From contig DAOWER010000052.1 in NCBI GenBank assembly GCA_030638405.1, forward strand, positions 1 through 5,807: 5,807 nt of DNA. The letters are read 5' to 3'. This DNA is from Candidatus Eiseniibacteriota bacterium (GTDB lineage Bacteria > Joyebacterota > Joyebacteria > Joyebacterales > Joyebacteraceae). The notes beneath the pieces were generated by a model. The model was given only the letters and a program-made list of their open reading frames with translations, did no database searches and was not told the DNA's origin. A program made the position numbers and the translations under genes. Positions 1 to 5,540 of the stretch are shown here, piece after piece. Each line of letters opens with the position of its first letter. Positions within the stretch are counted from its first letter, which is position 1.

Positions 1-930
1 CTTCCCCGTCAGATGCAGGAACACGCTCTCGAGGTTGGGAACAGTCACGTCAACCGAGAGGATGTCGACTCCGCTGCCCGTCAGCTTCTCCACGACGGTC
101 GGCAGGAGATTCGCGCCCCTGACCACGTTAAGCGTAAGCTCGTCGTCGCTCTTCGCGACCTCGCTGACCTCCGGGAGGGACGCCAGCCAGTCGACCAGGG
201 CATCGTCGAGCCCGTCCGCGCGCACCGCGATGACGCCGGTCGCTCCGATCGAATCGGTGAGCTCGTCGCGCGTTCCCACCGCGATCATCTTACCTTCGTC
301 CATGATGCCCACGCGGTCGCACAGGAACTCGGCTTCCTCCAGGTAGTGCGTCGTGTAGAGAACGGTCAGGCCTTCGGTGTTGAGCTTCTTGACGAGGTCC
401 AGGATGCTCCTGCGGGTGGACGGATCTATCCCCACCGTCGGTTCGTCGAGGAACAGCACGTCGGGTCGGTGAAGCAGCCCGGCCGCGATGTTGATCCGTC
501 TCTTCATCCCTCCCGAGAGTGTGTCAATCCTACTGCTCGCGCGGTCGGAGAGCTGCACGACGTCCAGCAGCTCGTCAACGCGCCGTGCCAGGGCCCGGTC
601 GCGCAGCCCGTACATCCTGCCCCAGAACATCAGGTTGTCGCGCGCAGAGAGAGTCGCGTAGAGCGCGATTTCCTGCGGGACGACTCCGATCTTCGAGCGG
701 GCCGTGAGTGAATCCGTGACGGCGTCGATTCCTGAGACCGATGCTGACCCGGACGTCGGGGGCGTGATGCAGGAGAGGATGGATATGATCGTCGTCTTGC
801 CCGCGCCGTTCGGACCGAGGAGCCCGAAGATCTCCCCCGCGGCCACCTCGAAGCTGATCGCGTCCAGGGCGACCAGCTCTCCGTAGCGTTTGACGAGATT
901 CCGTACCCTTATGACGGGTTCGACGCTCAT
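1..930 (-). CDS. ABC exporter ATP-binding protein (DrrA/CcmA type), 3' end cut by window
   Basis: Translating the minus strand from ATG at 930 gives 310 codons that run open to base 1. It is the cytoplasmic ATPase of an ABC-2 type exporter. Visible motifs are: A-loop Tyr16; Walker A GPNGAGKT (39-46); Q-loop Gln86; signature LSGGM (138-142), a variant of LSGGQ common in the DrrA/CcmA group; Walker B VLFLDE (158-163); D-loop around VGID (166-169); and H-loop His195. Residues after about 220 form the extra C-terminal domain of this group, and the segment PNLESVFLHLTG near the cut resembles the usual family end, so probably only a few residues are missing. The start is fixed by GGAGG 5 nt upstream. 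It lies 71 nt after the DAO oxidoreductase gene on the same strand. The membrane permease is expected just off the left edge. The cargo cannot be told; drug, lipid or polysaccharide export are all possible. Confidence 0.93.
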   Translation of the reverse strand, partial: MSVEPVIRVRNLVKRYGELVALDAISFEVAAGEIFGLLGPNGAGKTTIISILSCITPPTSGSASVSGIDAVTDSLTARSKIGVVPQEIALYATLSARDNLMFWGRMYGLRDRALARRVDELLDVVQLSDRASSRIDTLSGGMKRRINIAAGLLHRPDVLFLDEPTVGIDPSTRRSILDLVKKLNTEGLTVLYTTHYLEEAEFLCDRVGIMDEGKMIAVGTRDELTDSIGATGVIAVRADGLDDALVDWLASLPEVSEVAKSDDELTLNVVRGANLLPTVVEKLTGSGVDILSVDVTVPNLESVFLHLTGK

Positions 931-935
931 GAGTG

Positions 936-940
936 CCTCC
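936..940 (-). promoter_or_regulatory. Shine-Dalgarno site of the ABC ATPase gene
   Basis: The minus strand reads GGAGG, then CACTC, then ATG at 930. This perfect core with 5-nt spacing decides the start of the ABC ATPase. It also means the gene can be translated independently of the upstream dehydrogenase genes. Confidence 0.85.
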
Positions 941-965
941 GAGAGTGAGTTGTAGCAGTGGTCGG

Positions 966-1000
966 GGGCGCGGGTCCCGGACGTGGGGGAGGACGCGCCC
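966..1000 (-). other. Inverted repeat between the oxidoreductase and ABC genes
   Basis: A perfect 7-bp GC-only stem (966-972 with 994-1000) encloses a 21-nt loop that can form a few more pairs. It begins 1 nt after the stop codon of the DAO-family gene and ends 35 nt before the ABC start. On the minus strand no T-run follows it, so a standard intrinsic terminator is not supported. It could be a weak or Rho-assisted stop, an mRNA-processing or stabilising hairpin that sets different levels for the two genes, or chance in GC-rich DNA. Confidence 0.4.
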
Positions 1001-1001
1001 G

Positions 1002-2150
1002 TCAGACGACCGACTTGTCCGTCGTCACGGGTCCATCGGTGAAGCGACGCGCGTTCAGGCGGGAGATGTCGAGGTCCGGCTCAGTACCCGCCACCGCCTG
1101 CGCGACCAGCATGGCGACCTTTGGCGCGACCATGAATCCGTGTCCCGAGAAACCGTTCGCCTGGAAGAACCCCTCCACGCCGTCGGTCTCGCCCAGCAAC
1201 GGCTGCGCGTCCGGCGTCAGGTCGTAGAGGCCGCCCCACTGCCTGACGACCTTCACGGATCGCAGTCGCGGCATGAGGAACGCCAGCTTCGCCGACATCG
1301 TGGTGAGGAACTCGAGGCTCGACGTCTGGTTGAATCCCGCGGGCTCGTCCGGATCTCCGAATCCCCCTATCACCGACCCGTGCTTGGCCTGCCTGAAGTA
1401 GATCCCGAAGCTGAACGAGATGATCATCGGGTGGAAGAAGCGCTCGAGCGGCTCCGTGACCAGGATCTGCCGACGGCACGGAGTGATGGGGAGGTCCACA
1501 CCCGCGGTCGCAGCTATCGGAACCGAGTGGCTGCCGGCGACGTTGACCACGAGCGGAGCACTGATGGTCCCTCTCGACGTCTCGACGCCCGTCACCTTCC
1601 CACCATCCGTCAGGACCCTCGTGACCGGCGTGAAGAGCTCGATCTCGACCCCGAGGCGGCGCGCGGCGTCGGCGTAGGCCTGGGTGGTCAGGAACGGATT
1701 GGCGCTCGCGTCCGACGGGCAGTAGGTCGCCATGCGGACGCCGTCGGTGTTCAGCTCGGGGACGACGCGCTCAACGATCTCGTCGGGAGTCAGGATTGCA
1801 ACATCGAGGCCGAGCCCCTGCTGGAGACCAACGTTCTTCTCGAACTGAGCCACGTCCTCGTCGGTGTACGCGAGGACCAGGTAGCCGCCCTGGAGGAACT
1901 CGATGTCGGCATCGAGCTCTTCCTCGAGGGTCGAGAACTCCCTGACGCTCTCGATGGCGAGTCGCGTGTTCGCCTCCGTACTCCACTGCTGGCGGATCCC
2001 TCCGCCGCACCGGCCCGTCGCGCCGCTCGACAGGTAGTCAGCCTCCACAAGGACGCAGTCGGTCATGCCGCCCCTCGCCAGGTAGTAGGCGATGGCGGCG
2101 CCGACCACTCCGCCTCCTATGATGACGCACTCGGCTCTACTCTTCATCAC
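1002..2150 (-). CDS. FAD-dependent oxidoreductase, DAO family: catalytic beta subunit of a proline-dehydrogenase-like complex
   Basis: This 382-aa protein belongs to the DAO fold shared by sarcosine oxidase beta, Thermococcales proline dehydrogenase beta, opine oxidase OoxB and HcnC. The N-terminal FAD Rossmann motif is IIGGGVVG (10-17), with Glu36 ending the second strand to bind ribose. GATGRC (43-48) followed by GIRQQ matches the archaeal proline dehydrogenase beta subunit as I remember it. So do the MIISF and VIGG segments and the C-terminal GFSGHGF (333-339). It should oxidise a C-N bond of a small amino or imino acid; L-proline to pyrroline-5-carboxylate is the favoured guess, while hydroxyproline, sarcosine or an opine are alternatives. 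No signal peptide or membrane segment is seen, so it is cytoplasmic. The start is ambiguous: GTG at 2150 is directly followed by ATG at 2147, overlapping the preceding gene by 14 or 11 nt, with only a weak GGGA ribosome site. Translational coupling is likely. Confidence 0.92.
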   Translation of the reverse strand: MMKSRAECVIIGGGVVGAAIAYYLARGGMTDCVLVEADYLSSGATGRCGGGIRQQWSTEANTRLAIESVREFSTLEEELDADIEFLQGGYLVLAYTDEDVAQFEKNVGLQQGLGLDVAILTPDEIVERVVPELNTDGVRMATYCPSDASANPFLTTQAYADAARRLGVEIELFTPVTRVLTDGGKVTGVETSRGTISAPLVVNVAGSHSVPIAATAGVDLPITPCRRQILVTEPLERFFHPMIISFSFGIYFRQAKHGSVIGGFGDPDEPAGFNQTSSLEFLTTMSAKLAFLMPRLRSVKVVRQWGGLYDLTPDAQPLLGETDGVEGFFQANGFSGHGFMVAPKVAMLVAQAVAGTEPDLDISRLNARRFTDGPVTTDKSVV

Positions 2151-2445
2151 CGGTCCCGGTCAGGGTCTCTATCCTCACTGCGCCCGGTTCCTCCAGTGTG
2201 CCTATCTCGACGGGCCTCGTCGGCGGCCGGACGGCCGGGTACGGCACGTCGGGCGCCTTGGCCCCGGTCTTCTCCGCGATTATCCGCGCGATGAGCCTCG
2301 AGCACGTGCGGCCCTGGCACGGACCCATCCCGCAGCGGAGGATTCGCTTGATCTCCTCGGTGGTCGTGAGGCCCGCATCGATCGCGTCCACGATCTCACC
2401 GTAGGTGACGTCTTCACACCTGCATATGATGACGTCGCGGTTCAT
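2137..2445 (-). CDS. BFD-like [2Fe-2S] small subunit
   Basis: A 102-aa protein with a bacterioferritin-associated-ferredoxin-like [2Fe-2S] domain. The ligands are C8-x-C10 (CRCEDVT) and C38-x4-C43 (CGMGPCQG), and a further Cys48 follows in PCQGRTC. The helical stretch 14-36 between the cysteine pairs is typical of the Fer2_BFD fold. Residues 60-102 form an acidic, proline-rich tail with RPPTRPV, which resembles the segment that follows the BFD domain where it is fused to the C-terminus of HcnB/OoxA-type subunits. Here the domain is a separate gene, as in the archaeal proline dehydrogenase clusters. It probably relays electrons between the two flavoprotein subunits. Its ATG overlaps the stop of the ferredoxin gene (ATGA), with AAGGA about 9 nt upstream, and its end overlaps the DAO gene, so it sits inside one operon. 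Confidence 0.9.
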   Translation of the reverse strand: MNRDVIICRCEDVTYGEIVDAIDAGLTTTEEIKRILRCGMGPCQGRTCSRLIARIIAEKTGAKAPDVPYPAVRPPTRPVEIGTLEEPGAVRIETLTGTGDEE

Positions 2446-2942
2446 GCGGTCGAGTCCTTCGCGGTGAAGTGCCGCACGTCCATCGCGTGGTCCGCAGGCA
2501 CAGAGAGAGTGACTATCGGGGTCCGGTCCAGCGCCTTCGCCGACAGGACCCGCTCGACCGTTCCTTCACCCAGGACCTCGCCTTCCCTCGACAGCGTCAC
2601 CACGGTGTCGCCGACGGTGGGGAGGGGGAGGTACTCGTAGGGAAGCGAGACCGTCGCGGCGCCGGCATCCAGGCTCATGTCGAGCACGAAGATCGCGAGC
2701 CCGGGGCACGCGCTGACGCAGAGCCCGCATCCGTCGCAGATGTCGAAGTCGACCGACGGCGTGCCGTTCATATCGCCCTCTATGCGTATGGCGCCCTTGG
2801 GGCACGCTTCCACACACGGGTTGCACGGGATGCTCTCGACGCACTCGATGATGACGAAGGGTCCTAGGGCCTTCCTTTCCGCCGGGGGCACGAGGGGCAG
2901 AAGCTGCCGTGGTTCGAGGATGCCGTCAGACCTGTGGCTCAC
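2442..2942 (-). CDS. Two-[4Fe-4S] ferredoxin-like subunit with C-terminal beta-rich domain
   Basis: A 166-aa electron-transfer subunit. The first cluster motif is C34-x5-C40-x2-C43-x3-C47-P (in IECVESIPCNPCVEACP). The second is standard: C69-x2-C72-x2-C75-x3-C79-P. The IPCNPC form of the first motif, with a five-residue gap between the first two cysteines, is what I recall from ferredoxin-like subunits beside proline dehydrogenase-type flavoproteins. After about residue 95 comes a roughly 60-residue segment that looks beta-rich (LPTVGDTVVTLSREGEVLGEG) and is not part of a plain ferredoxin; it may be a docking domain. The GTG start overlaps the stop of the 485-aa gene as GTGA and has an excellent GGAGGTGA ribosome site 6 nt upstream. 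It is presumably cytoplasmic and part of the same complex as its neighbours. Confidence 0.92.
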   Translation of the reverse strand: MSHRSDGILEPRQLLPLVPPAERKALGPFVIIECVESIPCNPCVEACPKGAIRIEGDMNGTPSVDFDICDGCGLCVSACPGLAIFVLDMSLDAGAATVSLPYEYLPLPTVGDTVVTLSREGEVLGEGTVERVLSAKALDRTPIVTLSVPADHAMDVRHFTAKDSTA

Positions 2943-4396
2943 TGGTCACCTCCACACGACCGCGCCAGTTCGACCATCTTCTGCTTGCCGGCTCTGGGAT
3001 GCTCTCCGAACGGGCCGGCCCTGAGCGCGCGGAGACCTTCCTCCACCTCAATCCTGAGGCGCGTCAGTTCATCTGCGTCGGGGCGTGTGAGGAGCTTCGC
3101 GGCGGCGGAGAGGCCGGCGAGCCGCCCCTCAAGCATCGCCGTCGATGCCTCTTCGATGCCGGACGCGTCGCCCGCGACGTAGACGCCGGGAACCGTGGTC
3201 TCGAGATCCGTGTCGTGTATCGCAACCCGACCGCCCAGTTCTGCGACGTACGCTTCGTCGCAGCCGAGCTGCGAGGCCAGCTCGCAGTTCGGGGTCAGCC
3301 CGACGGCCAGGCAGATCGTGTCCACTTCGAGCTTGATCTCGGTGCCCTCGATGGGCCGCCAGTCACCGTCGATCTCTGAGATGATGGCGCCCTCCACGCG
3401 GTCGGTCCCCACAGCGTGGAGAAGCGTGTGCGACGTCATGACCGGAACGCCGGCACGCCTGACTTTTGCCGCGTGCACATGGTAGCCGCCGATTTCGGGC
3501 AGCCCCTCCACGACGGCCGCCACCTCGACGCCGGCCTGAAGCAGCTGGTAGCTCACGATGAGCCCGATGTTGCCCGCGCCCACCATCAGGACCCTCTTGC
3601 CTGGAGCGACACCGTCAACGTTCATGAGCGTTTGGACGGCCCCGGCCCCGTAGATCCCGGGGAGGTCGCCGTTGGGAAACGCCAGCATGTTCTCGGAGGC
3701 GCCCGTGGCCAGGATGACTGAGTCTGCCGTCAGGCGGTGCAGCCTGCCGTTCCGGAGAAGCGCAAGCACCTTGCCGGGGTAGAGACCCAGAACCGTGGTG
3801 CCGGTCATGACGCTGACCGGCAGGTCCTCGATCTCCTTCAACAGTATTTCGCCGATGTCGATGCCGCGCACTCGGGCGTGGTGTTCCTTCGACCCGAAGA
3901 ACATGTGGGTCTGCTTGATCAGCTGACCGCCCGGAACGGGGTTCTCATCGAGGACAACGCACTCGACCCCGAGCCGTCCCGCCGCGACGGCCGCCGAGAG
4001 ACCAGCCGGCCCGGCGCCGACTATGGCGAGCGGGACACTGCCCAGGTCTCGCGGGTAGTCTGGGTCCGAGGGGGCTTCCGTGAAGCGCACGTCCGGGATG
4101 GTACCCTTGCCCGTCTGTGTCTCGACCCTCATGCCCGCCTTGAGAGCGGTCACGCACGTCATCACGTTCGGGACGCCGTCGACTGTCATCAGGCACGACG
4201 AGCACCTGCCGATGGCGCAGAAGAAACCCCTAGGCCTGTTGAGCCTGATGCTGTGCCGGAGCACGCGAACGCCCGCCGCGTGCAGCGCCGCAGCAATGGA
4301 TTCACCCTCGTGTCCCTCGAGCTTCCGCCCGTCGTGCTCGAACTCGACGAGTGGACCCTTCTGGAAGTCGAGAATCGGGTGTTCCCTGATGCGCAC
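2939..4396 (-). CDS. NAD(P)/FAD oxidoreductase with N-terminal [2Fe-2S] domain: alpha subunit of a proline-dehydrogenase-like complex
   Basis: This 485-aa protein is a fusion of an HcnA-like ferredoxin domain and an HcnB/OoxA-like flavoprotein. Residues 1-95 are a Fer2_4 domain with [2Fe-2S] ligands C60-x4-C65-x2-C68-x12-C81. Next comes an FAD Rossmann motif IVGAGPAG (125-132), with the acidic DEN at 150-152 and PGGQL (155-159). A second dinucleotide motif, VGAGNIG (272-278), ends its strand at Glu297, which would suit NAD or ATP binding. The ATG motif VILATGA (227-233) and the closing FAD motif VYVAGDAS (405-412, Asp410) complete the pyridine nucleotide-disulfide oxidoreductase fold. It lacks the C-terminal BFD domain of OoxA/HcnB, which is encoded separately here. 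GTG at 4396 is the only ATG, GTG or TTG between the upstream in-frame TAA and the conserved IREHPIL segment, so it is chosen although its ribosome site (AGGGA, 10 nt away) is poor. It is the first gene of the operon and overlaps the next as GTGA. Confidence 0.94.
   Translation of the reverse strand: MRIREHPILDFQKGPLVEFEHDGRKLEGHEGESIAAALHAAGVRVLRHSIRLNRPRGFFCAIGRCSSCLMTVDGVPNVMTCVTALKAGMRVETQTGKGTIPDVRFTEAPSDPDYPRDLGSVPLAIVGAGPAGLSAAVAAGRLGVECVVLDENPVPGGQLIKQTHMFFGSKEHHARVRGIDIGEILLKEIEDLPVSVMTGTTVLGLYPGKVLALLRNGRLHRLTADSVILATGASENMLAFPNGDLPGIYGAGAVQTLMNVDGVAPGKRVLMVGAGNIGLIVSYQLLQAGVEVAAVVEGLPEIGGYHVHAAKVRRAGVPVMTSHTLLHAVGTDRVEGAIISEIDGDWRPIEGTEIKLEVDTICLAVGLTPNCELASQLGCDEAYVAELGGRVAIHDTDLETTVPGVYVAGDASGIEEASTAMLEGRLAGLSAAAKLLTRPDADELTRLRIEVEEGLRALRAGPFGEHPRAGKQKMVELARSCGGDQ
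2949..2953 (-). promoter_or_regulatory. Shine-Dalgarno site of the ferredoxin-like gene
   Basis: On the minus strand GGAGG, extended to GGAGGTGA, lies 6 nt before the GTG at 2942 and inside the 3' end of the 485-aa gene. It is the strongest ribosome site in the operon and settles the GTG start. The internal ATG codons of this gene would cut into or remove the cluster motifs. Confidence 0.85.
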
Positions 4397-4466
4397 GATG
4401 TCCGGTTCCCTGTCGGAGGCGTCCCGAGGATCCGTTGGACCCGCGGGCGCGGTAGAGAGAATGACG

Positions 4467-4496
4467 TTGAAGGACCGCGGCGTCTCCCGTTAGAAT
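4467..4496 (+). promoter_or_regulatory. Candidate sigma70-like promoter for thiD
   Basis: TTGAAG (4467-4472) and TAGAAT (4491-4496) are separated by 18 nt; the matches to TTGACA and TATAAT are 4/6 and 5/6. Transcription would begin near 4503, leaving a leader of about 190 nt before thiD. It is one of few AT-richer spots in a GC-rich region. The call rests on sequence resemblance only. Confidence 0.45.
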
Positions 4497-4507
4497 GAAC
4501 TCTTGGT

Positions 4508-4536
4508 TCGGGCTTCCCGCGCGTGCGGGAGCCCGA
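4508..4536. promoter_or_regulatory. Strong inverted repeat between divergent promoters (operator or leader hairpin)
   Basis: Arm 4508-4520 pairs with 4525-4536 in 12 base pairs, interrupted by one unpaired T at 4515, around a 4-nt loop. The outer half is TCGGGCT/AGCCCGA and the inner half CCCGC/GCGGG. No T-run follows on either strand, so it does not look like a bidirectional terminator, and its position between two divergent 5' ends argues the same. It may be a protein-binding palindrome or a hairpin near the 5' end of one or both transcripts. Confidence 0.55.
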
Positions 4537-4552
4537 GGCGCCACGGCCCAAG

Positions 4553-4582
4553 AAGATACCACCCGCTGCTTGGCCGGGGCAA
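4553..4582 (-). promoter_or_regulatory. Candidate promoter for the dehydrogenase operon
   Basis: On the minus strand TTGCCC (complement of 4577-4582) is followed after 18 nt by TATCTT (complement of 4553-4558). Each hexamer matches 4/6 of the sigma70 consensus. Transcription would start near 4546 and give a leader of about 150 nt that includes the 4508-4536 hairpin. This is weaker than the plus-strand candidate. Confidence 0.3.
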
Positions 4583-4682
4583 CCCGAATCGTGAGCGCGC
4601 ATTCGCCGCGAGTGTCTGTTCGAACTGAGTCGGCGCCGGTGGAGAGCGGGCCGTGGTCGATGGCCCCGGGACCGCGCGCGAC

Positions 4683-4687
4683 GGAGG
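4683..4687 (+). promoter_or_regulatory. Shine-Dalgarno site of thiD
   Basis: GGAGG lies 5 nt before ATG 4693 and selects that start over the in-frame ATG at 4660, which has no convincing site and would add 11 residues not seen in ThiD proteins. Confidence 0.85.
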
Positions 4688-4692
4688 AGAGG

Positions 4693-5487
4693 ATGATCGT
4701 ACCGACAGCACTGACGATCGCGGGGTCCGATTCCTCCGGGGGCGCTGGAATCCAGGCCGACCTCAAGACGATGTCCGCGTTCGGCGTCTTCGGAACCACG
4801 GCGCTGACGGCGGTCACGGCTCAGAACACACTGGGGGTGACCGAGAGCCTGTTCCTCTCACCCGGTCTGGTCGCCCGCCAGATAGACGCCGTAATCGACG
4901 ACATCGGGGCGGACGCGGCCAAGACGGGTATGCTGGGAACGGCCGCGGTCATCGAGGCGGTGGCCGAGCGCATCGCGCACCACGGCATCCCCAATCTGGT
5001 CGTCGACCCCGTGATGATTGCTACATCGGGGGCGGCCCTGATAGAGGACGACGCGGTCGGAGCGCTCAGGGCCGCTCTTCTACCGCGCGCCTGCGTCGTG
5101 ACGCCGAACATCCCGGAAGCGGAAACTCTGTCAGGGGTCAGCGTCGTCTCATTAGAGACGATGGAAGAGGCCGCCCGGGCGGTGCACGCGCTTGGCGCCG
5201 CCAACGTGCTCGTGAAGGCGGGGCACATGGAGGGCAGCGCCACCGACGTGCTGTTCGATGGTGAAGTCATCACTCGCTTCACGGTCGAGCGCATCGAGGG
5301 CGGCAAGATACACGGAACGGGGTGCACGCTGTCGGCGGCCATCGCGTCAGGACTGGCGCTCGGGCTCGAGCTTACGGACGCGGTGGTCAGGGCGAAGGCG
5401 TTCGTGACACGCGCCATCGCGGAGGCGCTCGGAATGGGCCACGGCAGCGCGCTCATGAATCACTTCGTGTCGGTAGAGGAGCGCTGA
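4693..5487 (+). CDS. thiD: Hydroxymethylpyrimidine / phosphomethylpyrimidine kinase ThiD
   Basis: A 264-aa ribokinase-fold enzyme of normal family length. It phosphorylates 4-amino-5-hydroxymethyl-2-methylpyrimidine (HMP) and then HMP-phosphate, supplying HMP-PP for thiamine phosphate synthase in the cytoplasm. The N-terminal signature ALTIAGSDSSGGAGIQADLK (6-25) is unmistakable. Gln44 in TAQNT corresponds to the pyrimidine-binding Gln of Salmonella ThiD. KTGML (77-81), VVDPVM (103-108) and TPNIPEAETL (137-146) follow, then KAGH (175-178) and the anion-hole motif HGTGCTLS (207-214) with catalytic Cys211. The start is fixed by GGAGG at 5-nt spacing. There is no C-terminal ThiN or ThiE fusion. 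It is divergent from the dehydrogenase operon and has no thiamine neighbour here; the next gene, a radical SAM protein of another kind, begins 59 nt downstream. A pyridoxal kinase role (PdxK-like) is a less likely alternative. Confidence 0.97.
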   Translation: MIVPTALTIAGSDSSGGAGIQADLKTMSAFGVFGTTALTAVTAQNTLGVTESLFLSPGLVARQIDAVIDDIGADAAKTGMLGTAAVIEAVAERIAHHGIPNLVVDPVMIATSGAALIEDDAVGALRAALLPRACVVTPNIPEAETLSGVSVVSLETMEEAARAVHALGAANVLVKAGHMEGSATDVLFDGEVITRFTVERIEGGKIHGTGCTLSAAIASGLALGLELTDAVVRAKAFVTRAIAEALGMGHGSALMNHFVSVEER

Positions 5488-5497
5488 GCCCGGTCCG

Positions 5498-5524
5498 GTC
5501 CGCGCGGTCAGGCCGGGCGCGGAC
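5498..5524 (+). other. Inverted repeat between thiD and the radical SAM gene
   Basis: A perfect 8-bp stem, GTCCGCGC (5498-5505) with GCGCGGAC (5517-5524), and an 11-nt loop, starting 10 nt after the thiD stop. No T-run follows, and the next ribosome site begins 11 nt later, so a full intrinsic terminator is doubtful. It may protect the thiD mRNA end or partly attenuate read-through. Confidence 0.4.
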
Positions 5525-5535
5525 GCACTCGAAAC

Positions 5536-5540
5536 GGAGG
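5536..5540 (+). promoter_or_regulatory. Shine-Dalgarno site pointing to a CTG start
   Basis: GGAGG is followed by 6 nt and then CTG at 5547, which opens the conserved RHVFGPVPSRRLG sequence. No ATG, GTG or TTG lies at a usable distance in this frame, so this site decides the rare start. Confidence 0.75.

Larger units (their letters stand above)
4397..4692. other. Divergent intergenic region between the dehydrogenase operon and thiD
   Basis: A 296-nt stretch with no convincing gene. It should hold the promoters and 5' leaders of both divergent units. Frames stay open through parts of it because the DNA is GC-rich, but their translations resemble no protein family I know. I searched both strands for a TPP riboswitch core, a tRNA T-arm and other common riboswitch cores and found none. 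Structured elements inside it are listed separately. Confidence 0.8.

Noticed and set aside
933..2294. Long open frame on the plus strand (about 453 codons) opposite the DAO and BFD genes
   Set aside because: Its translation is rich in Arg, Asp, Val and His with no recognisable motif. It is the antisense shadow of well-conserved genes in GC-rich DNA. The same applies to the plus-strand frames at 13-711, 2469-2867 and 3737-4498.
4508..4536. Bidirectional intrinsic terminator
   Set aside because: The stem is strong, but no T-run follows on either strand and it lies between the 5' ends, not the 3' ends, of the neighbouring units.
4548..4574. T-box-like sequence on the minus strand (GGGTGGTATC) before the dehydrogenase operon
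   Set aside because: It resembles part of the AGGGTGGNACCGCG T-box core, but the later positions differ and I find no Stem I specifier loop or K-turn upstream. That upstream region lies around and within the start of thiD, and no T-tract terminator follows. A covariance-model search would settle it.
4611..4632. Possible tRNA T-arm (GTTCGAAC at 4618-4625)
   Set aside because: The flanking bases do not form a 5-bp T-stem on either strand and no anticodon arm or acceptor stem can be drawn around it. It is just a short palindrome.
4495..4692. N-terminal extension of ThiD starting at ATG 4495 or 4660
   Set aside because: The frame is open, but the added residues do not resemble ThiD, known ThiD proteins begin a few residues before ALTIAGSD, and the only good ribosome site serves ATG 4693.
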